From CAVPUA01 sp963828015 (lineage in GTDB: Bacteria; Actinomycetota; Actinomycetes; Mycobacteriales; Jatrophihabitantaceae): a DNA stretch of 64,000 nt. Where the stretch lies: assembly GCA_963828015.1 (NCBI GenBank), contig CAWHCD010000006.1:310001-374000 (forward strand), given 5' to 3'. This document shows, piece by piece, positions 40,791 through 50,293 of this stretch. Every line of letters begins with the position of its first letter. Within the stretch, counting starts at the first letter, position 1. The position numbers and the translations under genes were made by a program. A model generated the notes under the pieces. That model did not search any database. It was not told the DNA's origin and saw only the letters and a list, made by a program, of their open reading frames with translations.

Positions 40791-40816
40791 TTGCCAGCAC
40801 GGAGGTGCCCAGATGA
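40787..40816 (+). other. 9-codon bridge ORF between ruvC and ruvA
   Basis: ATG 40787 overlaps the ruvC stop and the ORF (MIASTEVPR) ends at TGA 40814-40816, overlapping the ruvA ATG. Its first 12 nt (ATGATTGCCAGC) repeat exactly at the start of ruvA 26 nt later. It may pass ribosomes from ruvC to ruvA. Confidence 0.4.
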
Positions 40817-41415
40817 TTGCCAGCGTCAACGGGCGGGTGGCCGCACTCGGACCCGATGGTGCGGTGATCGAGGTCGGCGGGGTCGGACTGGCGGTCTCCT
40901 GCTCTCCGGCGACGCTGGCCCGGCTGCGGGTCGGCGAGCCCGGGCGCCTGTCGACCAGTCTGGTCGTCCGCGAGGACTCGCTGACCCTCTACGGCTTCGC
41001 CGATGACGACGAGCGCGCCCTGTTCGAACTCCTGCAAACTGCCAACGGGGTCGGCCCGAAGCTGGCCCAGACCATTTTGGCCGTGCATCCGCCCCGTGAG
41101 GTCCGCCGGGCGATCGCAACGGCCGATTACGTCTCGCTGGTCAAGGTGCCCGGAATCGGGCGCAAGGGGGCCGAGCGGATCGTGCTCGAGTTGCGCGATC
41201 GCATCGGTTCGATCGATGAACCCGGGGGCTACAGCGAGGTGGCTGCGGTGGCGCCCTGGCGTGACCAGCTCGGGCATGCGTTGGCCGGGCTCGGCTTCAC
41301 TGGCAAGGAGGCGGTGGAGGCCATCGACATTGCCGCCGCCGAGGTCACCGACGAGCCGCCGGACCTCTCGGCGTTGCTGCGGCGCAGCATCCAGTTGCTC
41401 GGCCGAACCCGATGA
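40813..41415 (+). CDS. ruvA: Holliday junction branch-migration protein RuvA
   Basis: DNA-binding tetramer that holds the Holliday junction for RuvB. The 200-aa protein has the OB fold (1-62), two helix-hairpin-helix motifs ([31 protein letters not shown]) and a RuvB-binding domain III at the C terminus. ATG 40813 has GGAGGTG 5 nt upstream. It overlaps ruvB by 4 nt. Confidence 0.95.
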   Translation: MIASVNGRVAALGPDGAVIEVGGVGLAVSCSPATLARLRVGEPGRLSTSLVVREDSLTLYGFADDDERALFELLQTANGVGPKLAQTILAVHPPREVRRAIATADYVSLVKVPGIGRKGAERIVLELRDRIGSIDEPGGYSEVAAVAPWRDQLGHALAGLGFTGKEAVEAIDIAAAEVTDEPPDLSALLRRSIQLLGRTR

Positions 41416-42446
41416 GCGAGCCGGGCGAGGACGTCGTCAGCGCGTTACCGGCAGTCGATGAACGCGACGTCGAGGCGAGTCTGCGCCCGAAGCTACTCAG
41501 CGAGTTCGTCGGCCAGCCGAAGGTGCGCGAACAGCTGCAACTGGTCCTGGAGAGTGCGCTGCGCCGCGACCGCCCGCCCGACCACGTTCTGCTGTCCGGT
41601 CCCCCCGGACTGGGCAAGACCAGCCTGGCCATGATCATCGCGGCCGAGCTCGGCGCCCCGATCCGGGTCACCAGCGGCCCGGCGATCGAGCGCGCGGGCG
41701 ACCTGGCCGCGCTGCTCACCAGCCTCACCGAGGGCGAGGTGCTGTTCATCGATGAGATCCACCGCATCGCCCGCCCGGCCGAGGAACTGCTGTACATGGC
41801 GATGGAGGACTACCGGGTCGACGTGATCGTCGGCAAGGGGCCGGGCGCGACCGCCATCCCGCTCGAGCTGGTTCCGTTCACCCTGGTGGGTGCCACGACC
41901 CGGGCCGGATTGCTGACCGGTCCGCTGCGCGACCGGTTCGGTTTCACCGGGCACATGGACTTCTACGACGCCGACGAGCTCGAGCAGGTTCTGCACCGCT
42001 CGGCCCAGCTGCTGCAGGTCGAGCTGCGCCCCGACGGTGCCCACGAGATCGCCGGCCGCTCGCGGGGCACGCCGCGCATCGCCAATCGGCTGCTCCGGCG
42101 CGTCCGGGACTACGCCGAGGTGCGCGCCGACGGGATCGTCAACCGAGAGATCGCCCAGGCCGCGCTGGCCGTGTACGACGTCGACCAGCTCGGCCTGGAT
42201 CGCCTGGACCGGGCGGTGCTCGATGCCCTCGTGCGCCGGTTCAACGGCGGCCCGGTCGGCGTGGCCACCCTGGCGGTGGCGGTCGGTGAAGAGGTCGAGA
42301 CGGTCGAGGAGGTGGCGGAGCCCTTCCTCGTGCGCGCCGGGCTGTTGGCCCGTACGGCGCGCGGGCGAGTGGCCACCCCCGCGGCCTGGGCCCACCTGGG
42401 ACTGGTGCCACCAGGGAACGCCGGCCCCACGCTGTTCGGCGGGTAG
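41412..42446 (+). CDS. ruvB: Holliday junction helicase RuvB
   Basis: AAA+ hexameric motor for branch migration, 344 aa. Walker [12 protein letters not shown] (about residue 63), Walker [10 protein letters not shown], sensor region [20 protein letters not shown] with the arginine finger, and a C-terminal winged helix. ATG 41412 overlaps ruvA. Its N terminus [19 protein letters not shown] is typical. Confidence 0.97.
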   Translation: MSEPGEDVVSALPAVDERDVEASLRPKLLSEFVGQPKVREQLQLVLESALRRDRPPDHVLLSGPPGLGKTSLAMIIAAELGAPIRVTSGPAIERAGDLAALLTSLTEGEVLFIDEIHRIARPAEELLYMAMEDYRVDVIVGKGPGATAIPLELVPFTLVGATTRAGLLTGPLRDRFGFTGHMDFYDADELEQVLHRSAQLLQVELRPDGAHEIAGRSRGTPRIANRLLRRVRDYAEVRADGIVNREIAQAALAVYDVDQLGLDRLDRAVLDALVRRFNGGPVGVATLAVAVGEEVETVEEVAEPFLVRAGLLARTARGRVATPAAWAHLGLVPPGNAGPTLFGG

Positions 42447-42449
42447 CCT
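42444..42449 (+). promoter_or_regulatory. Candidate -10 (TAGCCT) of yajC
   Basis: TAGCCT, 7 nt, then GTG 42457; its first three bases are the ruvB stop codon. Confidence 0.3.
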
Positions 42450-42456
42450 CGGGGCT

Positions 42457-42822
42457 GTGTACGAACTCATCATCGTGCTCGTCGTGCTGGCGGGGGGATC
42501 ATTCCTGCTCGCGCGACGGAATCGGGCCCGAATGATCGCCCGCGAGACCGCCCAGCGCTCCGGCATCGGGTTCGGCAGCCACGTCATGACGACCTCGGGC
42601 CTGTACGGCACGGTCGTGGCCCTCAACGACGACGACTCGGTTCAGCTGTCGATCGCGCCCGGCGTCGAGGTGAAGTGGACGATGGCCGCCCTGCGCGACG
42701 TGTCGGAGATGCCCGCGCGCTACCGGGGCCCGATCAACGGCCCCGGCACGGGTGCGGAGTCCGGTCCGGCCATTGAGCAGACCGGTGAGGATCCGGACGC
42801 GCCGCACGGACCCCGTTCCTGA
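42457..42822 (+). CDS. yajC: Preprotein translocase accessory protein YajC
   Basis: A 121-aa protein with one N-terminal membrane helix (about 2-18), then a small beta domain containing GIGFGSHVMTTSGLYGTVV, the YajC signature. The acidic, disordered C terminus has no motif. It joins SecDF in the holotranslocon. secD begins 126 nt downstream. Confidence 0.9.
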   Translation: MYELIIVLVVLAGGSFLLARRNRARMIARETAQRSGIGFGSHVMTTSGLYGTVVALNDDDSVQLSIAPGVEVKWTMAALRDVSEMPARYRGPINGPGTGAESGPAIEQTGEDPDAPHGPRS

Positions 42823-42874
42823 GAACGCCGGCGTCCGTTCACCCACCCTGAGGGGAATATTGGGCCCGGTCGGT

Positions 42875-42880
42875 CATACT
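42875..42880 (+). promoter_or_regulatory. Candidate -10 (CATACT) of secDF-apt
   Basis: CATACT about 68 nt before the secD start, followed by a leader of about 60 nt that ends in a strong Shine-Dalgarno (AAGGAG at 42933-42938). Confidence 0.35.
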
Positions 42881-42948
42881 GATCGGCGTCAACGAGCGCC
42901 CGACGTAACCCCCGCGCTCGCCTGAGTACGTCAAGGAGATCATCTTCC

Positions 42949-45108
42949 GTGGCACCACCGGCCGGAACGCTGCGCGTCGGGCGTTATTTTCTCGCCCTGT
43001 TCGCGATCTTTGTCGTCCTCTACGGGCTGGTCTTCTGGCCGGGCAAATCGCACAAACCCAAGCTGGGACTCGACCTGGCCGGCGGCACCCAGATCATCTT
43101 CAAGGCCACGACCCCCAACGGCAAGCCGCCGTCGCATTCGTCCATGGAAGAAGCCCGCCAGATCATGGAGGACCGGGTCAACGGCTACGGCGTGGCGAAT
43201 GCGACCGTGGTCATCCAGGGCAACGACCAGATCGAGATCTCCTTCCCAGGCAACAGCAGTAGCGCGCTGGCCAACATCGGCACCGCCGCCGTCCTGAACT
43301 TCCGCCCGCTGATCATGGCGCCGGTACCGACAGCCGCGGCCGAGGCGGCCGCCGTTGCCGCGCAGTCCAGCGCATCGGCCACCGCATCGGCCACCCCGTC
43401 CGCGACCACCTCCGCCCCCGCGGCCAGCACCCCGGCCGCCGCCAGTGCCAGCGCCACCCATTCCGGCACGGACCTGCACGCCCAGGCCCTGGACGCGTCC
43501 ACGACCCCCAGTGCGGCCGCGGTTAGCGCCACCCCGACGGCCAGCGCGACCCCGACCACAAGTGCCACGCCCACCGGCAGCGCCGCCGCCTCGCCCACCC
43601 CGACCGGTTCGGGTACCGCCTCGACGTCGGCCCACCCGCTGGTCGGGCTCGGCTTCCCGGTGCCCCAGACCGAGGCCCAGTACGCCGCCCTGACCGCCGC
43701 GCAGCAGACCCAGCTGCAGACCGCCGTCTCGACGTTCGACTGCGCCTCCAAGCCGCCGGACGTCGCTGCGGACAAGACCTATCTGGCGTGTGACTCCACC
43801 GACCCGAAGAAGGCGACGACGGTCTTCCTGCTCGGTGCGGTCATCGTCCCGGGCACCGAGATCAGCTCGGCCAGCGCGCAGGCGCCGGGCAGCAGCCAGG
43901 GCCAGACCGAATGGGTCGTCTCGCTGCACCTGAAGACGACCGGCCAGAAGAACTGGTCGGAATGGACCTCCAAGAACAACACCGGGGGCTCGACGCCGAC
44001 GAACCCGGTCACTGAGTGCGGCACCGGCACCGACTCGAGCGGGGCCCAGGAAACGCCCTGCTCGGACTACGTCGCCTTCGTCCTGGACGGCGCCGTCATC
44101 AACTATCCCTACACGGCCGGGACGATCAACGGTGACACCCAGATCTCCGGCGGCTTCACCCAGTCCAGTGCCACCATGCTGGCCAACCAGCTCAAGTACG
44201 GCGCCCTGCCGCTGACGTTCACGACGCAGAGCATCCTGACCGTGTCGGCCTCGCTCGGCGCCGGACAACTCAAGGCCGGCCTGCTGGCCGGCGGCATCGG
44301 GCTGATCCTGGTCGTGCTCTACTCGCTGCTCTATTACCGCGCGCTCGGTCTAGTCACGATCGCCTCGCTGCTCGTCTCCGGTGGGCTGACCTACGCAATG
44401 CTGGTGATCCTCGGCCGAGGGATCGGCTTCACCCTGACCCTGGCCGGTATCGCCGGCTTCATCGTGGCCATCGGCATCACCGCCGACTCCTTCGTCGTCT
44501 TCTTCGAACGAATAAAGGACGAAGTGCATGAGGGCAGATCCATGCGCACAGCCGTGCCCCGCGCCTGGGTCCGTGCGCGCCGCACGATCCTGTCGGCCGA
44601 CACCGTGTCGTTCCTGGCCGCGGCGATCCTGTATTACTTCGCCGCCGGTGACGTCAAGGGCTTCGCGTTCACCCTGGGCCTGTCGACCATCCTCGACCTC
44701 GTCGTGGTGTTCCTGTTCACGCACCCGCTCGTGTCTCTGCTCTCGCGCAGCGCGGCCTTCGGCTCGGCCCGCTTCACCGGGCTGGATGCCGCTCGCGAGG
44801 GTGGGGTCGTGCAGAGTTCGGACGCAGCGCCCGTCCCCGTCCGCCGTCCTCGGCGTAGCGGAGCCGTGGCCGTGCTTGAGCCGGAGGTCGACGAGGTCGA
44901 CACCGACCTGCTCGATGAGAGCGATGCGGCCGAGGACGTCGAGGTTCCCGAGCCGGTCACCCCGGTGCCGACGCCGGCCGCTGCGCCTCCGGCTCCTGCC
45001 TCCGCCCCGGTCGAAGGCGAGACCGCCGCGGACCGGGCCGCCGCCCGGCGGGCTCGACTGCGCGGCAAACCACTCTCGACCGAGCCCGAAGGTGAGGGAC
45101 AGAGCTGA
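42949..45108 (+). CDS. secD: Protein translocase subunit SecD
   Basis: Membrane subunit using the proton gradient to pull secreted proteins outward. At 719 aa it is long for a SecD. Domains: TM1 (about 13-30), P1 head beginning LGLDLAGGTQIIF, five further helices from about 440 (GFTLTLAGIAGFIVAIGITADSFVVFFERIKDE), and a Pro/Ala-rich acidic tail (about 620-719). Odd: residues about 127-230 are almost only Ala/Ser/Thr/Pro, inserted in the P1 head. GTG 42949; the stop shares one base with the secF ATG. Confidence 0.95.
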   Translation: MAPPAGTLRVGRYFLALFAIFVVLYGLVFWPGKSHKPKLGLDLAGGTQIIFKATTPNGKPPSHSSMEEARQIMEDRVNGYGVANATVVIQGNDQIEISFPGNSSSALANIGTAAVLNFRPLIMAPVPTAAAEAAAVAAQSSASATASATPSATTSAPAASTPAAASASATHSGTDLHAQALDASTTPSAAAVSATPTASATPTTSATPTGSAAASPTPTGSGTASTSAHPLVGLGFPVPQTEAQYAALTAAQQTQLQTAVSTFDCASKPPDVAADKTYLACDSTDPKKATTVFLLGAVIVPGTEISSASAQAPGSSQGQTEWVVSLHLKTTGQKNWSEWTSKNNTGGSTPTNPVTECGTGTDSSGAQETPCSDYVAFVLDGAVINYPYTAGTINGDTQISGGFTQSSATMLANQLKYGALPLTFTTQSILTVSASLGAGQLKAGLLAGGIGLILVVLYSLLYYRALGLVTIASLLVSGGLTYAMLVILGRGIGFTLTLAGIAGFIVAIGITADSFVVFFERIKDEVHEGRSMRTAVPRAWVRARRTILSADTVSFLAAAILYYFAAGDVKGFAFTLGLSTILDLVVVFLFTHPLVSLLSRSAAFGSARFTGLDAAREGGVVQSSDAAPVPVRRPRRSGAVAVLEPEVDEVDTDLLDESDAAEDVEVPEPVTPVPTPAAAPPAPASAPVEGETAADRAAARRARLRGKPLSTEPEGEGQS

Positions 45109-46214
45109 TGGCCCTACGCCAGACCATGCGCACGCTGTATCGCGGCGAGTCGACCTACCAGATCATCCCGCACCGTAAATGGTGGTACGCGGTCTCGCTC
45201 GTCTTCATGGTGATCTGCGTGTTCAGCTTCATCTTCCGCGGCTTCAACGTCGGCGTGGAGTTCGCGGGCGGCACCCAGTTCCAGGTGCTGGCCAGCGGCA
45301 CCGAGCTGACCGTCACGAAGGTGAACGACGGCTTCGTCGCGGTCGGTCTGAGCAGTGAGAACCTGCCCTCAGAGGTCGGCTCGGGATCCACCCACCAGTT
45401 CGTCGTGACGACCAAGTCGCTGACCAACGAGGAGATCGTCAAGTACCGCCCGGCCCTCGCCAAGGCGCTGGGCATTTCCGAGGACAAGATCAGCGTCACG
45501 ACCGTCAGCTCGGCCTGGGGCCATGACATCACCGTCAAGGCGATCGAAGGGTTGATCGTCTTTCTGATCGTGGTGACGATCTACATCTCGATCCGGTACG
45601 AGTGGCGAATGGCCGTGGGCGGCCTGGTCGCCCTGTTGCACGACCTGTTGGTGGCCGCCGGGGTCTACTCACTCGTCGGCTTCCTGCTGACCCCGTCGAC
45701 CGTCGTCGGTCTGCTCACCATCCTTGGCTTCTCCCTGTACGACACCGTCGTCGTCTACGACAAGGTGGCCGAGAACTCCAAGGATCTGCTGGCCGGCTCG
45801 CGGATGACGTTCTCCGAAGCGGCCAACACCGCGGTGAACCAGACGCTGATGCGCTCGTTCAACACGTCCCTCATCGCGCTGCTGCCGGTGGCCGGGCTGC
45901 TGTTCGTCGGGGCGGGCATCCTGGGGGTCGGCACGATCAAGGACCTGGCCCTGATCCTGTTCATCGGTATCGCGTCGGGCGCCTATTCGTCGCTGTTCCT
46001 GGCCACGCCGATCGTCTGTGACCTGACCGAACGCGATCCCCGCTACAAGGCACTGGCCCGTCGGGTCGCGGCCAAGCGAGCCAGCGAGGCGCAGAAGGCG
46101 CAGGCCGCGCCCGAGGACCTCGCGCTGGCGGCCAGCCGCAGCACGCAACGTCCCGTGGTCGGCCCGGCGCCCGCCCCGCGGCCCGGTGCACGGCCCCAGC
46201 GTCGCAAGAAGTGA
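45108..46214 (+). CDS. secF: Protein translocase subunit SecF
   Basis: Partner of SecD, 368 aa, six helices. VGVEFAGGTQFQV at about residue 45 is the P4-region motif; SLYDTVVVYDKVAEN in the fourth helix region carries the conserved Asp of the proton path. The basic, Ala-rich C terminus ends PGARPQRRKK. ATG 45108 overlaps secD by one base, and the stop overlaps apt. Confidence 0.96.
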   Translation: MALRQTMRTLYRGESTYQIIPHRKWWYAVSLVFMVICVFSFIFRGFNVGVEFAGGTQFQVLASGTELTVTKVNDGFVAVGLSSENLPSEVGSGSTHQFVVTTKSLTNEEIVKYRPALAKALGISEDKISVTTVSSAWGHDITVKAIEGLIVFLIVVTIYISIRYEWRMAVGGLVALLHDLLVAAGVYSLVGFLLTPSTVVGLLTILGFSLYDTVVVYDKVAENSKDLLAGSRMTFSEAANTAVNQTLMRSFNTSLIALLPVAGLLFVGAGILGVGTIKDLALILFIGIASGAYSSLFLATPIVCDLTERDPRYKALARRVAAKRASEAQKAQAAPEDLALAASRSTQRPVVGPAPAPRPGARPQRRKK

Positions 46215-46762
46215 GCGAACCCAACGGCGACGCCGGGCCCGAGGTGGCCCGCTTCGTCGCCTCACGGCTGCGCGACGTCGCGGACTTCCCGGAGCCCGGG
46301 GTCCTGTTCAAGGACATCGTGCCGCTGCTGGCCGACGGGGCGGCGTTCGCCTCGGCGGTCGGCGCCCTGGCCGGGTTCGCCAGCGCGGCCGGCTCGATCG
46401 AACTCGTGGCCGGAGTCGAGGCCCGCGGATTCATCTTTGCCGCCGCGGTGGCCCGCGAGCTCGGCTGCGGGATGTTGCCCGTGCGCAAGGTCGGCAAGCT
46501 CCCGCCGCCGACCATCAAGCGGGCCTACGCCCTGGAGTACGGCCAGGCCGAGATCGAGCTGCCGGCCGGAATCCTGAGCGGGCAACGGGTGTTCCTAGTC
46601 GATGACGTGCTCGCCACCGGCGGCACCCTCGCCGCGGCGGCGGATCTGCTGGTGGAGTGCGGCGCCAACGTGATGAGCATCGCGACCCTGCTCGAGATCG
46701 GCTTTCTCGGCGGTCGGGCGCGCATCACCGCGGCCCCGGTGCAGACGCTGCTGCTGCTCTGA
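46211..46762 (+). CDS. apt: Adenine phosphoribosyltransferase
   Basis: Purine salvage: adenine plus PRPP to AMP. It has 183 aa. PRPP-binding motif VFLVDDVLATGGTL at about residue 130, adenine-loop VEARGFIFAAAVA near 68 and FPEPGVLFKDIVPLL near the N terminus. GTG 46211 overlaps secF by 4 nt. It stands between secF and rel as in mycobacteria. Confidence 0.95.
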   Translation: MSEPNGDAGPEVARFVASRLRDVADFPEPGVLFKDIVPLLADGAAFASAVGALAGFASAAGSIELVAGVEARGFIFAAAVARELGCGMLPVRKVGKLPPPTIKRAYALEYGQAEIELPAGILSGQRVFLVDDVLATGGTLAAAADLLVECGANVMSIATLLEIGFLGGRARITAAPVQTLLLL

Positions 46763-46767
46763 CCGCA

Positions 46768-46773
46768 TAGACT
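46768..46773 (+). promoter_or_regulatory. Candidate -10 (TAGACT) of rel
   Basis: TAGACT just after the apt stop, about 21 nt before the rel start, leaving a short leader that contains the AGGAGGA ribosome site (46784-46790). Confidence 0.4.
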
Positions 46774-46794
46774 GAAGGCGGACAGGAGGACGAG

Positions 46795-49149
46795 CTGACT
46801 ACAGAGGCAGTTCACCCGAACCCGTCGACCGAGGTCGACGCGTCGACGCCTGCCCCGACCGTTACCGAACCGGCTCCGCCCGAGGCGGCCAACACCCTGC
46901 AACGGCGTCGCGTGCGCGACCGGCTGGCCCGCCGGATCACCACTCCGAACCGGCAGACGGTCATCCGGCCGGTGCTCGAGCCGTTGCTGGCCATTCACCG
47001 TGCAGCCCATCCCAAGGCCGACGCCCGCTTCCTGCAGCGGGGCTACGACGTGGCCGAGACGGCCCACCGCGGGCAACTGCGCAAGAGCGGCGACCCCTAC
47101 ATCACCCACCCGCTCGCGGCGGCCACGATCCTGGCTGAGCTGGGCATGGACACCACCACCCTGGTCGCGGCGCTGCTGCACGACACGGTCGAGGACACCG
47201 GGCTGACCCTGGCCGACCTCGAGGCCGAGTTCGGGCCCGAGGTCACCCATCTGGTCGACGGCGTCACCAAGCTCGACAAGGTGCGCTTCGGCGAGGCGGC
47301 CGAGGCCGAGACGATCCGCAAGATGGTCGTCGCGATGGCCCGTGACCCCCGGGTCCTGGTGATCAAGTTGGCCGACCGGCTGCACAACATGCGCACCCTG
47401 CGCTTCCTGCCCCCGGCCAAGCAGGAGCGCAAGGCCCGCGAGACCCTCGAGGTACTGGCCCCGCTGGCCCACCGCCTGGGCATGAACACGATCAAGTGGG
47501 AACTCGAGGACCTCGCGTTCGCCACGTTGTACCCGAAGCGCTACGACGAGATCGTGCGGCTGGTGGCCGAGCGGGCGCCTTCGCGAGACACGTACCTGAC
47601 CGAAGTCATCGACCGGATCAACGCCGACCTCAAGGGCGGGGAGATCAAGGCGACGGTCACCGGCCGGCCCAAGCACTACTACTCGATCTACCAGAAGATG
47701 ATCGTGCGCGGTCGCGAGTTCACCGACATCCACGATCTGGTCGGCATCCGCATCCTGGTCGACACCGAGCGGGACTGCTACGGCACGCTCGGCGTGATCC
47801 ACGCGAACTGGCAGCCGGTTCCGGGCCGGTTCAAGGACTACATCGCGATGCCCAAGTTCAACATGTACCAGTCGCTGCACACCACGGTGATCGGTCCGGG
47901 TGGCAAGCCGGTCGAGATGCAGATCCGCACGTACGCCATGCACCGCACGGCCGAGTACGGCATCGCCGCCCACTGGAAGTACAAGGAGACCAAGAACAGC
48001 GCGGTCGCCGACCCCAGCGCGGTCTCCGACGAGATGGGCTGGCTGCGTCAGCTGCTGGACTGGCAGCGCGAGACCCAGGAGCCGGGGGAGTTCCTCGACT
48101 CGCTGCGCTTCGACCTGGAAGGCAGCGAGGTCTACGTCTTCACCCCCAAGGGCGAGGTGATCGCCTTGCCGGCAGGCTCGACGCCGGTCGACTTCGCCTA
48201 CGCGGTGCACACCGAGGTCGGCCACCGCTGCATCGGGGCGCGCGTCAACGGCAAGCTGGTGGCGCTCGAGAGCGCGCTCGACAACGGCGACACGGTCGAG
48301 GTCTTCACCTCCAAGGCCGAGGGGGCCGGGCCGTCACGGGACTGGATGACCTTCGTCAAGTCGCCGCGCGCCCGTACCAAGATCCGCCAGTGGTTCGCCC
48401 GGGAACGGCGCGAGGATGCCGTCGAGGCGGGCAAGAGCGCCCTGACGCGGGCCATGCGCAAGGCCTCGCTGCCGCTGCAGCGCCTGCTCGGTGGCGACAC
48501 CCTGCTCAACGTGGCCCGCGAACTGCACCTGGCCAATATCACCGCGCTCTACGCCGCGATCGGTGAAGGGCACGTCTCGGCCCAGCACGTCGTGCAGCGC
48601 ATCGTGGCTTCGCTGGGCGGGCCCGAGGGGGCGGTCGAGGACATCGCCGAGACGGCGATCCCGGCCCAGCACTCACCCGACGTCACGTCCCGGCGCCCCG
48701 ACGCGGGCGTCATGGTCAAGGGCGTCAGCGACGTCTGGGTCAAGCTGGCCCGCTGCTGCACGCCGGTGCCCGGCGATGACATCCTCGGCTTCGTCACCCG
48801 CGGCGGGGGAGTGTCGGTGCACCGCCGCTCCTGTACGAACGCGGCCGAGTTGATGCAGCAGCCGGAGCGGCTGGTCGAGGTCGAGTGGGCGCCGTCGCCG
48901 GACTCGGTGTTCGTCGTCTCGATCCAGGTCGAGGCGCTGGACCGTCATCGGCTGCTGTCCGACGTCAGCCGGGTGCTCTCCGACGAGCGCGTGAACATCC
49001 TGTCGGCCGCGGTCTCGACCAACCGAGACCGGGTCGCGGTCAGCAAGTTCACCTTCGAGATGGCCGAAGCCAAGCACCTCGGGCACCTGCTGCGCACGAT
49101 CCGCAACGTCGAGGGCGTGTATGACGTCTATCGGGTCAGTGCCAACTGA
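46795..49149 (+). CDS. rel: Bifunctional (p)ppGpp synthetase/hydrolase Rel (CTG start)
   Basis: Stringent-response enzyme, 784 aa. HD hydrolase domain has HDTVED; synthetase domain has [12 protein letters not shown] and RFKDYIA, whose RxKD form marks a bifunctional enzyme. TGS ([14 protein letters not shown]), zinc-finger/helical region with CCTPVPGDD, and a C-terminal ACT domain follow. The frame is open upstream of GTG 46912 and contains no ATG, GTG or TTG; CTG 46795 lies 5 nt after a near-perfect AGGAGGA, so it is the likely start. The added 39 residues are Thr/Pro/Glu-rich, like mycobacterial Rel N termini. Confidence 0.95.
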   Translation: MTTEAVHPNPSTEVDASTPAPTVTEPAPPEAANTLQRRRVRDRLARRITTPNRQTVIRPVLEPLLAIHRAAHPKADARFLQRGYDVAETAHRGQLRKSGDPYITHPLAAATILAELGMDTTTLVAALLHDTVEDTGLTLADLEAEFGPEVTHLVDGVTKLDKVRFGEAAEAETIRKMVVAMARDPRVLVIKLADRLHNMRTLRFLPPAKQERKARETLEVLAPLAHRLGMNTIKWELEDLAFATLYPKRYDEIVRLVAERAPSRDTYLTEVIDRINADLKGGEIKATVTGRPKHYYSIYQKMIVRGREFTDIHDLVGIRILVDTERDCYGTLGVIHANWQPVPGRFKDYIAMPKFNMYQSLHTTVIGPGGKPVEMQIRTYAMHRTAEYGIAAHWKYKETKNSAVADPSAVSDEMGWLRQLLDWQRETQEPGEFLDSLRFDLEGSEVYVFTPKGEVIALPAGSTPVDFAYAVHTEVGHRCIGARVNGKLVALESALDNGDTVEVFTSKAEGAGPSRDWMTFVKSPRARTKIRQWFARERREDAVEAGKSALTRAMRKASLPLQRLLGGDTLLNVARELHLANITALYAAIGEGHVSAQHVVQRIVASLGGPEGAVEDIAETAIPAQHSPDVTSRRPDAGVMVKGVSDVWVKLARCCTPVPGDDILGFVTRGGGVSVHRRSCTNAAELMQQPERLVEVEWAPSPDSVFVVSIQVEALDRHRLLSDVSRVLSDERVNILSAAVSTNRDRVAVSKFTFEMAEAKHLGHLLRTIRNVEGVYDVYRVSAN

Positions 49150-49153
49150 TTGC

Positions 49154-49170
49154 CGGCCGCTGAGCGGCCG
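49154..49170. terminator. Hairpin between convergent rel and ppiA
   Basis: CGGCCG, loop CTGAG, CGGCCG (or 8-bp arms with a 1-nt turn), 4 nt after the rel stop and 22 nt from the ppiA stop; followed by TTCATAAA, not a real T-run. Probably ends both transcripts. Confidence 0.5.
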
Positions 49171-49192
49171 TTCATAAAGCAGACGCGGCGCG

Positions 49193-50155
49193 TTAACCGG
49201 CCGCCGAAGCGCTCGCGGTGGTAGTCGCGGTGCCGGAAGCGGCCGTCGAGGCAGCGGGCGTTGAGGCCGCCGGGCTCGACGTCGCCGGGGCGGTCGGGGA
49301 CGGGGTGACGAACGTACCGGTGCCGGTGACGGGCGGCGCAACGGTCATCTTGGTGATCGTGATCGCCAACTTGGGCTTGCCGTCACCCGTGCCGTTCGAC
49401 CCGTCGTCGCCGGCGGCTGCGACCTTCTGCACGACATCGATGCCCGCCGTGACCTTGCCGATCACTGTGTAGGACTTCGGCAAGGTGCTCGAGTCCTTCC
49501 AGATGATGAAGAACTGGCTGCCGTTGGTGTTGGCCCCGCTGTTGGCCATGGCGATCGTGCCGACCTGGGTGTAGTCAGCCGCGGTCAGGTTCTCGTCGTT
49601 GACGGTGTAGCCCGGGCCACCCGAACCGGTGCCGCTCGGGTCACCGCACTGCAGAACGTAGATCCCGCTGGTGACCAGGCGGTGGCAAGGGGAGTTGTCG
49701 TAGTACCCCTGCGTGGCCAGGAAGGCGATGCTCTGCACGTTGCACGGGGCGGCGGCGCCGTCGAGGGTGAACGTCATCGCCCCCTGGCTGGTCGTGACGC
49801 TGACAACCCGGGTCGTGGTAGGTGTCGGGGCCGGATCCGGCGGCACCCCTACATCCTTGGTCGGCGTGCCGCTCTGGGTGTACCCGCACGGGCCAGCGGT
49901 CTTGGCCGCGGCGGTGCTCGCCGACGGTGAGGCCGAGGCCGAGGCCGAGGACGAGCCCGACGCAGACGGCGACTTCTTGCCGCTCCCGCCGGAGACCGCG
50001 ATGACTACGCCGATGACGGCCAGGACGGCGACGATTCCGACCACGGTCGCGATCACCGTGCGCTGCTTGCGGCGGGCCGCCTCCTGCTGCCGACGCTGCA
50101 ACTGGCGTTCGAGGTGACGGCGCGAGGCTTCACGGCGCTGCTTGTTCGTCGGCAC
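49193..50155 (-). CDS. ppiA: Membrane-anchored cyclophilin-type peptidyl-prolyl isomerase
   Basis: A 320-aa protein: basic coiled N terminus (QRREASRRHLERQLQRRQQE), TM helix at about 34-55, a Ser/Ala linker, a cyclophilin domain (about 105-275) and a second Ala/Ser/Thr tail. The domain shows the catalytic Arg in PCHRLVTSG, GPGYTVNDE, and NTNGSQFFIIW. It should fold proteins outside the membrane. GTG 50155 with AAAGG about 10 nt upstream. The low-complexity tail of about 45 residues after the domain is unusual. Confidence 0.9.
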   Translation of the reverse strand: MPTNKQRREASRRHLERQLQRRQQEAARRKQRTVIATVVGIVAVLAVIGVVIAVSGGSGKKSPSASGSSSASASASPSASTAAAKTAGPCGYTQSGTPTKDVGVPPDPAPTPTTTRVVSVTTSQGAMTFTLDGAAAPCNVQSIAFLATQGYYDNSPCHRLVTSGIYVLQCGDPSGTGSGGPGYTVNDENLTAADYTQVGTIAMANSGANTNGSQFFIIWKDSSTLPKSYTVIGKVTAGIDVVQKVAAAGDDGSNGTGDGKPKLAITITKMTVAPPVTGTGTFVTPSPTAPATSSPAASTPAASTAASGTATTTASASAAG

Positions 50156-50250
50156 TCGGGGGAACCTTTCTGAAAAAGCACGGGTTTGCGGGCGCCTGGC
50201 GGAGCGCTGTCTCCGGGGCAGTGTACGGAAAGCTACTGGGCCTGGCTCGG

Positions 50251-50256
50251 TAGGCT
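50251..50256 (+). promoter_or_regulatory. -10 element (TAGGCT) for the 50,294 gene
   Basis: TAGGCT with a likely start near 50263, giving a leader of about 30 nt that is mostly a hairpin. Confidence 0.4.
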
Positions 50257-50265
50257 GTACAAAAG

Positions 50266-50280
50266 CGGCGCTGGGCGCCG
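50266..50280 (+). promoter_or_regulatory. 5'-leader hairpin
   Basis: CGGCGC, TGG, GCGCCG: a perfect 6-bp GC stem with a 3-nt loop, 13 nt before ATG 50294. No Shine-Dalgarno is evident after it, so it may influence ribosome access. Confidence 0.35.
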
Positions 50281-50293
50281 ACTTCCATAGCTG

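Noticed and set aside
43327..43638. SecD repeat region as a CRISPR or tandem DNA repeat
   Set aside because: The repetition is at the amino-acid composition level inside an open frame; there is no regular direct repeat with unique spacers.
46912..49149. GTG 46912 as rel start
   Set aside because: No ribosome site precedes it, while AGGAGGA stands before CTG 46795 and the upstream frame is open and Rel-like.
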